Source: JAEUMW01 sp039807745 (GTDB lineage: Bacteria; Pseudomonadota; Gammaproteobacteria; Burkholderiales; JAEUMW01). Taken from it: 9,656 bases of DNA. Under the pieces are notes generated by a model. That model saw only the letters and a list, made by a program, of their open reading frames with translations, did not search any database and had not been told where the DNA came from. The translations under genes and the position numbers were made by a program. Shown here piece by piece: positions 1 to 6,390 of this stretch (positions are counted from its first letter, which is position 1; each line of letters opens with the position of its first letter). The DNA lies in the NCBI GenBank assembly GCA_039807745.1, contig JBDHRV010000134.1, positions 1-9,656 of the forward strand, read 5' to 3'.

Positions 1-148
1 CCATTCACCGGAGGGGGTGCGGGAGGTGCCCGGGAGAGCTATCGGGGACTCGCTCCGAAGGAGGAGACGGGTGCGCTGCGCTATCCGAAGGGAGTAGTCC
101 TTGCGGACAACTTGGTCGCGGCGTTGCGAGCGTCGAGCGCTTTTCGGG

Positions 149-165
149 TCGGGCGCTCCGCCCGA
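149..165. repeat. Short perfect inverted repeat (7-bp stem, 3-nt loop)
   Basis: TCGGGCG (149-155) and CGCCCGA (159-165) flank CTC. A G-T pair and one more G-C pair can extend the stem to nine. The hairpin is GC-rich, but no T-tract follows on either strand, so it is not a canonical intrinsic terminator. It may help to end the minus-strand GntP transcript or belong to a repeat family. Confidence 0.5.
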
Positions 166-175
166 TCAGAGCCTG

Positions 176-207
176 CTACGGCAGCGATCTATCGCTGAAA
201 GTCGTAG
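176..207. repeat. Imperfect inverted repeat, possible hairpin downstream of the GntP gene
   Basis: The outer arms CTACG (176-180) and CGTAG (203-207) enclose perfect inner arms CAGCGAT (182-188) and ATCGCTG (191-197) around a 2-nt loop. One unpaired base lies on one side and five on the other. It lies about 65 bp past the GntP stop codon on that gene's transcribed strand. No T-run follows, so a terminator role is only possible. A palindromic repeat unit is an equally good reading. Confidence 0.45.
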
Positions 208-273
208 GCGCCAAGATTAATTTGGCAGACAGTGTCAGAGCGTGTAGGCGCTACGGAAGTAAGAACCATGCTC

Positions 274-1638
274 TCAAACGACCATCCACACGGCCGCCGT
301 CAGCACGAAACCCGCGACGCCGCAGACGGTGGTCAGAGTTGTCCATGTCTTCAGGCCGTCGCCCACGGATAGACCCAGGTACTTCGTCACAATCCAGAAG
401 CCGGAATCGTTGATGTGGGACAGCCCGAGTCCGCCAAAGCCGATCGCCAACGTAACGAGCGCCACCTGAAGCGGACTGTACCCACCGGCCGCCACGGCCT
501 GGGACAACAGGCCCGCGGTGGTCAGGATCGCCACGGTGGCCGACCCTTGAGCCGCTCGGAGCGCCAGAGAGATGACAAACGCGGCGACAATGAGGGGCAT
601 CCCCATCGCGGTCAGCGACTGCGACAGCGCACTACCGATCTTGGACTCGACCAGCACGTTGCCGAATACGCCGCCGGCGCCGGTCACGAAAATGATGATG
701 GCGACGATGGGCAATGCCGAGTCGGCGATCGACCCGCGATCGGTCTTGCTCCATCGCGCCTTGTTTCCAATCAGCACATACGCAACCAGAAGACCGATAA
801 TCAGCGCGGTGGCGGGAGCGCCGAGGAAGGAGGCGAACGGCAGCCAGGCATGGTCCTTGGGCAGGACCGTCGCAGCCACCGATCCAGCCATGATCAGCAC
901 GATCGGCAACAGGACGATCATGACCACTGTCGCCGCACTCGGCACGGTTTTCCCGGTCTCGATCGAGTCGGTCTTTGGCGCTTCATCAGCGATCGCTTCA
1001 GTCGCCGGTGAAGGTCCCAGCACCAGCTTGTCTACGTCGAACAGCTTCGCCGCAAAGAACCCGATCACACCGACGGCGGCACAGATGATCAAGCCGATCA
1101 GCGTCACCAGCCCTACATCCGCATTCAGCAGCGCGGCAGCCGCGACCGGACCGGGGTGCGGGGGCAGCGCCACGTGGACGGTGAGCAGAATGGCTCCAAC
1201 GGGCAGCGCAATCTTCAGCGGATGGATCTTGGCGACCTTGGCGAAACCAAAGACGATCGGAGCCAGGATTATGAATGCGACGTCGAAGAATACCGGGATG
1301 CCCAGTATGAAGGACGCGGCGGTCAGCGAGGCGACGACGTGCTTCGGTCCCAGCACCTCCGTGAATCGGCGGGCAAGATTGTCCGCTCCGCCGGAGACTT
1401 CAATCAGCCGCCCCAGCATGGATCCGAGGCCGACGACGATGGCCACGGAGCCAAGTACTTTGCCCATGCCCGCGACCATCACCGGCACGACATTCGCCAG
1501 CGGAATCCCGGTCACTACCGCGGTCCCCATACTGACCAGCAGAAGGGCGATGAAAGCCGGCAGTTGAACGTTGATCACCAGCACCAATAAGACGGCGACC
1601 GCCACGAGAGCGGTGATCAGCAATGCTGTCGTTCCCAT
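274..1638 (-). CDS. GntP-family gluconate/sugar-acid:H+ symporter
   Basis: This is an inner-membrane secondary transporter of the GntP family, which imports gluconate and related sugar acids with protons. The 454-residue product has the family's usual length (about 440-450) and is almost entirely hydrophobic segments. A hydrophilic loop spans about residues 203-233. Family-type stretches include GIPVFFDVAF (113-122), HVALPPHPGP (155-164), RAAQGSATVA (361-370) and SHINDSGFW (407-415). The ATG start is supported by AGGAAA eight bases upstream (1647-1652). It is the second gene after the threonate dehydrogenase-like gene, with a 20-bp gap, so the two are probably co-transcribed. That context suggests a four-carbon sugar acid such as threonate as substrate, rather than gluconate. 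The substrate is inference; the family assignment is firm. Confidence 0.95.
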   Translation of the reverse strand: MGTTALLITALVAVAVLLVLVINVQLPAFIALLLVSMGTAVVTGIPLANVVPVMVAGMGKVLGSVAIVVGLGSMLGRLIEVSGGADNLARRFTEVLGPKHVVASLTAASFILGIPVFFDVAFIILAPIVFGFAKVAKIHPLKIALPVGAILLTVHVALPPHPGPVAAAALLNADVGLVTLIGLIICAAVGVIGFFAAKLFDVDKLVLGPSPATEAIADEAPKTDSIETGKTVPSAATVVMIVLLPIVLIMAGSVAATVLPKDHAWLPFASFLGAPATALIIGLLVAYVLIGNKARWSKTDRGSIADSALPIVAIIIFVTGAGGVFGNVLVESKIGSALSQSLTAMGMPLIVAAFVISLALRAAQGSATVAILTTAGLLSQAVAAGGYSPLQVALVTLAIGFGGLGLSHINDSGFWIVTKYLGLSVGDGLKTWTTLTTVCGVAGFVLTAAVWMVV

Positions 1639-1646
1639 GATTCGGG

Positions 1647-1652
1647 TTTCCT
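1647..1652 (-). promoter_or_regulatory. Ribosome-binding site of the GntP gene
   Basis: AGGAAA on the minus strand, eight bases before the ATG at 1638-1636, supports that start and independent initiation inside the two-gene unit. Confidence 0.6.
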
Positions 1653-1658
1653 AGCGGC

Positions 1659-2558
1659 TCACGCTGGCTTGCGACGGCGCGGAGCCACCACACGGATGAC
1701 CGAGGAATCATCGGCTGCGGCCTGCCCGTTGGCCTGCCCGATCAGGTACAGACCCTCGGCGGCGGCGGCGATCGGCGTCGCCAGACCGACGGCGCGCGCC
1801 GCGCTGTTCACGATCCCCATATCCTTGACGAAGATGTCGAGGCGGCTCTTCACCTCGGCTCCTCCCTCGTCGTAAGCCTGCAACATGCGGGGGCCACGGT
1901 CACCGAGCATGAAGGATGCGGCCGCACCTGCGCCCAAGGTTTTCAGGGCCACAGCCGGGTCCAAGCCAAGCGCCTCGGCGAGGGCCAGGGCTTCGGCTCC
2001 GGCGGCAATGTGGACGCCGCACAGCAGCTGGTTGACGGTCTTCATGGCTTGACCGTCTCCGGCCCTCGGACCTATCCGCACCAGCGTGGAGGCCAACTGC
2101 TCCAACACGGGAAGCGCGGCCGCATAGGCCGCATCGTCTGCACCTACCGTCACCAGCAGATCACCCTTACCCGCTCTGACCGGACCTCCGGAGATCGGGG
2201 CGTCCACCAGATGCAGCTTCGCTTCGGCCAGTTGAGCGGCCACCTCACGGACGGCGTCGATGCCGACGGTCGAGGTGAGCAGGATGACCGCGCCTGGCTT
2301 CAGCACTTCAACCACGCCGTCAGCACCGTAGAGGGCCTCGTCGAGCTGGGCGCGGTTGCGCACCGCCAGCAGGACCACATTGGCTCCGTTGGCCGCGGCG
2401 CGGGCGCCTCCGGTGGCGGTGATGCCGGCCTGCTCGGCCAGCGCAAGCCGTTCGGCGCTGATGTCGTAACCACGCACGCTGAACTTCTCGGCCAGGCGTG
2501 TCGCCATGGGTAGGCCCATGGCTCCAAGCCCCAGGACTGCAACGATGGGAGTGCTCAT
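1659..2558 (-). CDS. ltnD: L-threonate dehydrogenase-like NAD(P)-dependent beta-hydroxyacid dehydrogenase
   Basis: This is a cytoplasmic oxidoreductase of the 3-hydroxyisobutyrate dehydrogenase superfamily, 299 residues long and so full length. The N-terminal Rossmann fold has the nucleotide motif GLGAMG (10-15). The substrate signature DAPISGGPVRAG lies at 119-130. The catalytic-lysine segment MKTVNQ puts Lys173 and Asn176 in place, and VKDMGIV (244-250) is the second conserved C-terminal lysine region. LtnD-type members oxidise L-threonate to 2-oxo-tetronate, the first step before OtnK kinase and OtnC decarboxylase. The adjacent GntP transporter favours a sugar-acid substrate over 3-hydroxyisobutyrate. 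Related alternatives are tartronate-semialdehyde reductase and 3-hydroxyisobutyrate dehydrogenase. AAAGGA six bases upstream fixes the ATG. No kinase, aldolase or isomerase of the threonate pathway is in this window, so the exact substrate is an inference. Confidence 0.85.
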   Translation of the reverse strand: MSTPIVAVLGLGAMGLPMATRLAEKFSVRGYDISAERLALAEQAGITATGGARAAANGANVVLLAVRNRAQLDEALYGADGVVEVLKPGAVILLTSTVGIDAVREVAAQLAEAKLHLVDAPISGGPVRAGKGDLLVTVGADDAAYAAALPVLEQLASTLVRIGPRAGDGQAMKTVNQLLCGVHIAAGAEALALAEALGLDPAVALKTLGAGAAASFMLGDRGPRMLQAYDEGGAEVKSRLDIFVKDMGIVNSAARAVGLATPIAAAAEGLYLIGQANGQAAADDSSVIRVVAPRRRKPA

Positions 2559-2564
2559 CTTTTT

Positions 2565-2570
2565 TCCTTT
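2565..2570 (-). promoter_or_regulatory. Ribosome-binding site of ltnD
   Basis: AAAGGA on the minus strand lies six bases before the ATG at 2558-2556, inside a purine-rich leader. It is a strong site and settles the start. Confidence 0.75.
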
Positions 2571-2606
2571 CTTGGGAACGGAAGTGTCCTGCGTGCGTGA
2601 CGCTGG

Positions 2607-2675
2607 GGCGGATTATTCTACGGTGGCAGGGGAATCGTTGGTGAAGCATCTCACGCTGCGCTGCCGCAATCCGCC
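2607..2675. repeat. Degenerate palindromic (REP-like) element
   Basis: Perfect 8-bp inverted arms GGCGGATT (2607-2614) and AATCCGCC (2668-2675) enclose 53 bp that include CACGCTGCGCT and inner arms CTACGG/CCGTAG and GGCAG/CTGCC. The words GGCGGATT, CGCTGCGCT and AATCCGCC resemble short intergenic palindromes seen in many beta- and gammaproteobacterial genomes. This copy would be divergent. It sits between narL and ltnD. An ATTCTA (2615-2620; TAGAAT on the minus strand) inside it could serve as a -10 element for ltnD, but I see no good -35. Confidence 0.4.
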
Positions 2676-2738
2676 GTAGTCTGCGCTGGACTGGATCGTG
2701 TAATCGTCAACCGTCGGGAGCACATCCCTCTACGCTGC

Positions 2739-2754
2739 GCACCTTTACGGGTGC
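2739..2754 (-). terminator. Weak hairpin just after narL
   Basis: GCACC (2739-2743) and GGTGC (2750-2754) can pair around a 6-nt loop, seven bases beyond the narL stop on the transcribed strand. The stem is short and has no T-tract, so termination here is doubtful. I list it because it is the only candidate end for the narXL transcript before ltnD. Confidence 0.2.
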
Positions 2755-2761
2755 CCGCTTC

Positions 2762-3424
2762 TCACGGCTCTCTGCCGCCGATACCGTGCTCGACCGCGTA
2801 GACCGCGGCCTGCACCCGGCTCGCGAGATTGAGCTTGCGCAGGATGTGCCGCACGTGAATCTTCACCGTGCTCTCGGCGAGATCGAGGTCGCGGCCGATC
2901 TCCTTGTTGCTGGCACCCTGGGCGATGCGGGCGAGAATGTCGCGCTCGCGGGGCGTGAGCCGCTCGGGTTCGTGCACCCCCTTCTCCGCCGTCCCCGCCC
3001 TCGCCTTCACCCCCTGCACGAGCTTGCCGGTCATCTCTTCCGAGACTGGCGAGTCGCCCGCCGCCGCGCGGCGGATGCTCTGCACCAGGAACTCGGTGTC
3101 GATGTTCTTGAGGAGATAGCCGTGGGCACCGGCCTGCAGGGTTTCCAGCAGGTCATCGGCGTCCTCGGAGACCGTCAGCATCACCACCCGCGCCTGCGGC
3201 ACCTCTTCGGCGAGCAGCTTCACCGCTTCGCGGCCCGACATGCCGGGCATGTGCAGGTCCATCAGCACGACGTCCGGCCGCAGCGCACTGGCGCGCTTCA
3301 CCCCTTCCAGACCGTCGCGCGCCTCGCCCACCACCTCGAAGCCGGGCTGGCGCGACAAGAGGGCCTTGATGCCGCTGCGGAAGAGCGCGTGATCGTCCAC
3401 CACGAGCACCCGGATCGGCCTCAA
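2762..3424 (-). CDS. narL: NarL-family nitrate/nitrite response regulator
   Basis: This is a DNA-binding response regulator of 220 residues. The receiver domain (about 4-120) has the acidic pair Asp10-Asp11, phospho-acceptor Asp56 in VVLMDLHMPG, Thr84 and Lys106. A linker leads to a LuxR/NarL-type helix-turn-helix from about 155 (LTPRERDILARIAQG) through SNKEIGRDLDLAESTVKIHV. The start is a TTG at 3424-3422 that overlaps the narX stop as TTGA. GGGAG eight bases upstream supports it, and the receiver begins immediately (MRPIRVLVVDDH). The same frame stays open far upstream inside narX, but that extension is unlike any protein family and should not be annotated. It pairs with the upstream histidine kinase; translational coupling is expected. 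Phosphorylated NarL-type regulators switch respiratory genes in response to nitrate. The actual targets are not in this window. Confidence 0.93.
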   Translation of the reverse strand: MRPIRVLVVDDHALFRSGIKALLSRQPGFEVVGEARDGLEGVKRASALRPDVVLMDLHMPGMSGREAVKLLAEEVPQARVVMLTVSEDADDLLETLQAGAHGYLLKNIDTEFLVQSIRRAAAGDSPVSEEMTGKLVQGVKARAGTAEKGVHEPERLTPRERDILARIAQGASNKEIGRDLDLAESTVKIHVRHILRKLNLASRVQAAVYAVEHGIGGREP

Positions 3425-5385
3425 GCGGCCTGCTCCCGGGCGATCGGCAGACTGAGGGTGATCTCGGTGCCCCCGCCCGGTTGCGAGCGGATGTCGAGCC
3501 GGCCGCCGATGCGATGGGCGCGCTCGCGCATGATGCGCAGTCCGACGTGGGTGTCGGCCCGCTCCGCGAGCGTCGCCAGGTCGAAGCCGCGGCCGTCGTC
3601 GCGCACCGCGAAGAGGTAACCGCCGTCGCGCATGACCTCGACCACGACCTTGGTCGCACGGGCATGCTTGCGCACGTTGGAAAGCGCTTCCTGCACGATG
3701 TGCAGGACCTGCGGCTCCACCTCCGGCGCCAGGGACACGGTCGTGCCCGACGCATCGAAGCGCGTGCGGATGCCGGTTTGCCCTTCGAAGCGCTGCAGGG
3801 CGACCCGAATGGCGGTCTCGAGATCCGTCTGCCTGAGGTGCGTGCGAAAGTGCACCAGCAGCTCGCGCACGTCGTCGTAGCTCTCCTGGATACCTTCGCG
3901 GATCTGCGCGAGCTCCTGGCGCGCCTGGTCGACATTGCCTTGAGTGAGCGACTCTTCGAGCATCTGCGCCTCGATGTTCAGGAACGCGAGCGACTGCGCG
4001 ATCGAATCGTGCAGCTCTTGCGCGAGGAGATTGCGCTCCTCGGTCACCGCGAGCTCCTTGTCGCGCGACACGAGACGCTGGTTCTCGATCGCGACCCCGA
4101 GATGCTGGCCGAGCGCCTCCAGCATCTGACGCTGCGCAGCGTTGAATTCGCGCGGCTCCTTGAAGTAGAGGTTGAAGACACCCAGGAGCCGCCGCTTGGC
4201 CCGGATGGTGAAGACCGACACCGTGCGGTAGCCGAACTTCTGGCACTTGTACATGACATTTGCGGGGCGCGCCGGGGAGATCACGTGGACCACCGGCCGC
4301 GCGGTCTGGGCCGCTTCTCCGCAGAGGCACTCGCCCATGTCGAGGCAGCGCTCCTCGGCCGCGAAGCCGAGGTCGAGGCCTTCGTACAGATACAGATGGA
4401 CGTGCTTCGACGTTGCATCGACGAGCCGGATCGCGCCCGCCGAGGCGCCGGTGGTCGCCATCAGCTTCTTCAGGAAGCCGCGACAGGTGTCCTCGATCGA
4501 CACCGGCTCGTTAAGGAGGCTGCTGATCTCGTAGAGGTTGGAGAGCTCGCGGTTCTTTTCTTCGAGCGACCGCGTCTTCTGCGCGACCCGGTCCTCCAGC
4601 GTGCGATAGACTCCCTGCAGGTGGCCGGCCATGCGGTTGAAGCCGGCAGCGAGCGATCCGAGTTCGTCCCTCGACTCGACCGGCAGCCGAACGCTGAAGT
4701 CGCCTTTCTGGATGCGCTCCAGGCTTTCCTGCAGCCGCGTCACCGGACGCACGATGAGCAGGAAGAGCAGGAAAGCCATCGCCAGCGACGCGACGAAGGC
4801 GAGCGCCATCAGCACCATCTGCAGGAATCGCAGCGTCGCGGTATCGCGCGCGATCTCTCGCTCCACCGTCAGCACCAGCTCGTTCACGACATCGACGAAG
4901 CGCTCCACTTCGAGCCGGTATCGGCCGACGAGCCCGATGCGCTGCGCCTCGTTCGTAGTGTCCAGGGCGGCGAGCGCGAGTGGCTTGACGATGTCGTGCC
5001 AGCGGCGTTCCACGTCTCCGAGCTGGCGGCGAACGGACTCGGCGCGAGACAGAAACAGCGGGCGCGCGGGATCGCCTCGGCGCAACCCGGCCAGCGTGTC
5101 TTCGAACCGCGCCACCTCGGAGAGGACCTGGTCGCGTTGCATCGCTATGTCGCCCCGGCCGCTCGCAATCTCGGAGACCAGGAACGCGATACGGTAGGCG
5201 CGCATGCGCTCGCTGCCGACGTCGTTTATCGCCGCGGCACTCCCCTCGAGCTTCCACGATTCGAGCAGCGTGAGACCGACGGCCACCAACGCGAGCACCA
5301 GAAAGACGATCACGAGCGCGGTGATCTTCGTCCTGAGCTTGCGGGCGGCGGGAATCGCCCCGCCGGTATCGGCATCGTGCTGCAT
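3421..5385 (-). CDS. narX: NarX-type nitrate/nitrite sensor histidine kinase
   Basis: This is an inner-membrane sensor kinase of 654 residues, NarX/NarQ type. Transmembrane helices at about 21-42 and 186-212 bound a periplasmic PilJ/NarX-like sensor domain. It contains the ligand-binding helix INDVGSERMRAYR (53-65), where Arg60 aligns with the nitrate-contacting arginine of NarX/NarQ. Next come HAMP (about 213-265), a coiled linker, a GAF domain (about 295-435), a HisKA_3 dimerisation domain with LAQELHDSIAQSL (phospho-His459), and an HATPase_c domain with EALSNVRKHA (Asn570) and DDGRGFD (596-602). The GAF domain holds Cys347, Cys353, Cys355 and Cys381, listed under findings. The chosen ATG has no strong Shine-Dalgarno; two ATGs at 5398 and 5395 are out of frame. 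It overlaps narL by the TTGA junction. No nitrate reductase or narK gene is adjacent, so nitrate as ligand rests on the sensor helix alone. Confidence 0.93.
   Translation of the reverse strand: MQHDADTGGAIPAARKLRTKITALVIVFLVLALVAVGLTLLESWKLEGSAAAINDVGSERMRAYRIAFLVSEIASGRGDIAMQRDQVLSEVARFEDTLAGLRRGDPARPLFLSRAESVRRQLGDVERRWHDIVKPLALAALDTTNEAQRIGLVGRYRLEVERFVDVVNELVLTVEREIARDTATLRFLQMVLMALAFVASLAMAFLLFLLIVRPVTRLQESLERIQKGDFSVRLPVESRDELGSLAAGFNRMAGHLQGVYRTLEDRVAQKTRSLEEKNRELSNLYEISSLLNEPVSIEDTCRGFLKKLMATTGASAGAIRLVDATSKHVHLYLYEGLDLGFAAEERCLDMGECLCGEAAQTARPVVHVISPARPANVMYKCQKFGYRTVSVFTIRAKRRLLGVFNLYFKEPREFNAAQRQMLEALGQHLGVAIENQRLVSRDKELAVTEERNLLAQELHDSIAQSLAFLNIEAQMLEESLTQGNVDQARQELAQIREGIQESYDDVRELLVHFRTHLRQTDLETAIRVALQRFEGQTGIRTRFDASGTTVSLAPEVEPQVLHIVQEALSNVRKHARATKVVVEVMRDGGYLFAVRDDGRGFDLATLAERADTHVGLRIMRERAHRIGGRLDIRSQPGGGTEITLSLPIAREQAA
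3433..3437 (-). promoter_or_regulatory. Ribosome-binding site that decides the TTG start of narL
   Basis: GGGAG on the minus strand, inside the last codons of narX, lies eight bases before the TTG at 3424. There is no ATG near the start of the receiver domain, so this site is the main argument for the TTG. Confidence 0.65.
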
Positions 5386-5393
5386 GTCCGGGC

Positions 5394-5399
5394 ATCATA
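5394..5399 (-). promoter_or_regulatory. Candidate -10 element for narX
   Basis: TATGAT on the minus strand matches the TATAAT consensus at 5 of 6. CTGGCA (on the minus strand, plus 5418-5423) lies 18 bp upstream and matches the -35 at 4 of 6. Transcription would start at about 5387, almost at the narX ATG (5385), giving a nearly leaderless message. Either that is real or the true promoter lies elsewhere. Confidence 0.3.
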
Positions 5400-5402
5400 G
5401 GA

Positions 5403-5423
5403 CTGGCAGGGGGGATTTGCCAG
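5403..5423. promoter_or_regulatory. Operator-like inverted repeat in the narX/phosphatase divergent spacer
   Basis: CTGGCA (5403-5408) and TGCCAG (5418-5423) form perfect 6-bp arms spaced by nine bases, a 21-bp dyad in the only spacer between two divergent genes. One arm coincides with the candidate -35 of narX. The dyad is compatible with a dimeric regulator, but the regulator is unknown. Confidence 0.35.
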
Positions 5424-5428
5424 CGGGG

Positions 5429-5457
5429 TTGCCGTCGTCGGCACCCGTCGTTAACAT
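5429..5457 (+). promoter_or_regulatory. Candidate sigma-70 promoter for the HisN-like phosphatase gene
   Basis: TTGCCG (5429-5434; 4/6 to TTGACA) and TAACAT (5452-5457; 4/6 to TATAAT) are separated by 17 bp. The expected transcript start near 5464 would leave a leader of about 13 nt before the GTG at 5477. Confidence 0.35.
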
Positions 5458-5476
5458 TCGTCTACCTTAGGGTGCC

Positions 5477-6379
5477 GTGAAGGACCCATCCGCCTGCCCG
5501 GCACGCCGCCATCTATCCCAGCCACCAATGCTTCCCACCCGATCCGGGGAGTGGATCGCCCTCCTCCAGCGCCTCGCCGATCGCGCGGACGCAGTCGCGA
5601 TGCGGCATTTCCGCACGCCCTGGCTTGCCGTGGTCCGCAAGCGCGACGGCAGCCCGGTCACGGCCGCGGATCACGAAATCGAGCGCGAGATAGCGGCGCT
5701 GGTGAGGCAGTCGGTACCTGAGCTCGGCATTCTCGGCGAAGAGTATGGCGAGCGGCCGGGGTCCGGGATGGCGCGCCTGATCGTCGATCCGATCGACGCC
5801 ACACTCAACTTCATCCGCGGCGATGCGGTGTTCGCGACCTTGCTCGCGATCGAGGTGGCAGGCGAGGTGGTGGCGGGCCTAGTGAGCGCGCCGGCCCTGC
5901 CGGGGCGCTGGTGGGCGGCGCGCGGCGCCGGTGCGTGGCGCGACGGCCACCCGATTCACGTGTCCGGCTGCGACGAACTCGCCGCGTGCCGGCTGATCTG
6001 CGGCACGCCCGCGGACCATCTGGTGCGTTCCCGCTACCCCGGCTTCGAAGCGCTCGTCCGTGTCACGCGGCCGAACCGCGAAGTGGGCGACTTCCTGCAG
6101 CATCTGTGGGTTGCGGAAGGCCGCGGCGAAATCGCTGTCGACCTCGAGCTCGCGGCCTGGGACATCGCCGCGCTGCAGGTGATCGTCGAAGAGGCGGGCG
6201 GCACTGCGACGGCGCTCGACGGCCGCCGCACGCTGCACGGGGGCGCGCTCGTCACCAGCAACGGCCGCGTGCACGATGAGGTGCTGGCGTTCCTCGCCGC
6301 CTCCCCCGCCCCCGCGCTCCACGGCGGCCGTGCGGTCGCCGCGAATCCCTTCATTGCCTCGCCGCTGCGCGATCTCTGA
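5477..6379 (+). CDS. Inositol-monophosphatase-family phosphatase, HisN (histidinol-phosphatase)-like
   Basis: This is a Mg2+-dependent cytoplasmic phosphatase of the IMPase/FIG fold. From the GTG start it has 300 residues. An in-frame ATG at 5528 (codon 18) gives 283 residues, nearer the family's usual 255-280, and the first 17 residues are not conserved-looking. Neither start has a strong ribosome-binding site. Metal and catalytic motifs: GEE (87-89), VDPIDATLNF (103-112; Asp104, Ile106 backbone, Asp107), and AAWDIAAL (226-233; Asp229). The wording DPID-T-NFIRG followed by FATLLAI is closest to HisN-type histidinol-phosphate phosphatases. Substrates such as inositol phosphate or PAP are possible. 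Gly is replaced by Ala at position 108 of the DPIDG[TS] signature. A proline/alanine-rich tail of about 25 residues ends the protein. It is divergent from narX and converges on hsp20. Confidence 0.88.
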   Translation: MKDPSACPARRHLSQPPMLPTRSGEWIALLQRLADRADAVAMRHFRTPWLAVVRKRDGSPVTAADHEIEREIAALVRQSVPELGILGEEYGERPGSGMARLIVDPIDATLNFIRGDAVFATLLAIEVAGEVVAGLVSAPALPGRWWAARGAGAWRDGHPIHVSGCDELAACRLICGTPADHLVRSRYPGFEALVRVTRPNREVGDFLQHLWVAEGRGEIAVDLELAAWDIAALQVIVEEAGGTATALDGRRTLHGGALVTSNGRVHDEVLAFLAASPAPALHGGRAVAANPFIASPLRDL

Positions 6380-6390
6380 TCGTCTTACCG

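Larger units (their letters stand above)
1..273. other. Intergenic or gene-remnant DNA without a recognisable gene
   Basis: This stretch lies downstream of the minus-strand GntP gene, and no protein family is recognisable in it. On the plus strand one frame is open from base 1 to a TGA at 196-198, which would be about 65 residues of a gene entering from the left. Another frame is open from base 3 to about 413, running into the antisense of the transporter gene. Neither translation shows a motif I recognise, and the minus-strand frames are broken by stops. It contains two clear inverted repeats, listed separately, and two 8-bp direct copies of GTAGGCGC at 204-211 and 244-251. It could be the tail of an unknown gene plus a repeat-bearing spacer, or decayed DNA. 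Confidence 0.45.

Noticed and set aside
222..413. A small plus-strand ORF of 63 codons
   Set aside because: It starts at a TTG without a ribosome-binding site and mostly overlaps the end of the GntP gene in antisense; its sequence is Arg/Ser/Pro-rich.
572..1567. A 331-codon plus-strand open frame opposite the GntP gene
   Set aside because: It is Ser/Thr/Pro/Ala-rich and is the complement of transmembrane codons; the minus strand has clear GntP motifs.
3425..4330. N-terminal extension of narL to 522 residues
   Set aside because: The added residues are Arg/Ala/Pro-rich and unlike any domain. A normal NarL starts at the TTG with its own ribosome-binding site.
3481..5400. A 639-codon plus-strand open frame opposite narX
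   Set aside because: It is antisense to a well-supported histidine kinase. Its product is rich in Arg, His, Glu and Leu with no family features, typical of reversed frames in GC-rich genes.
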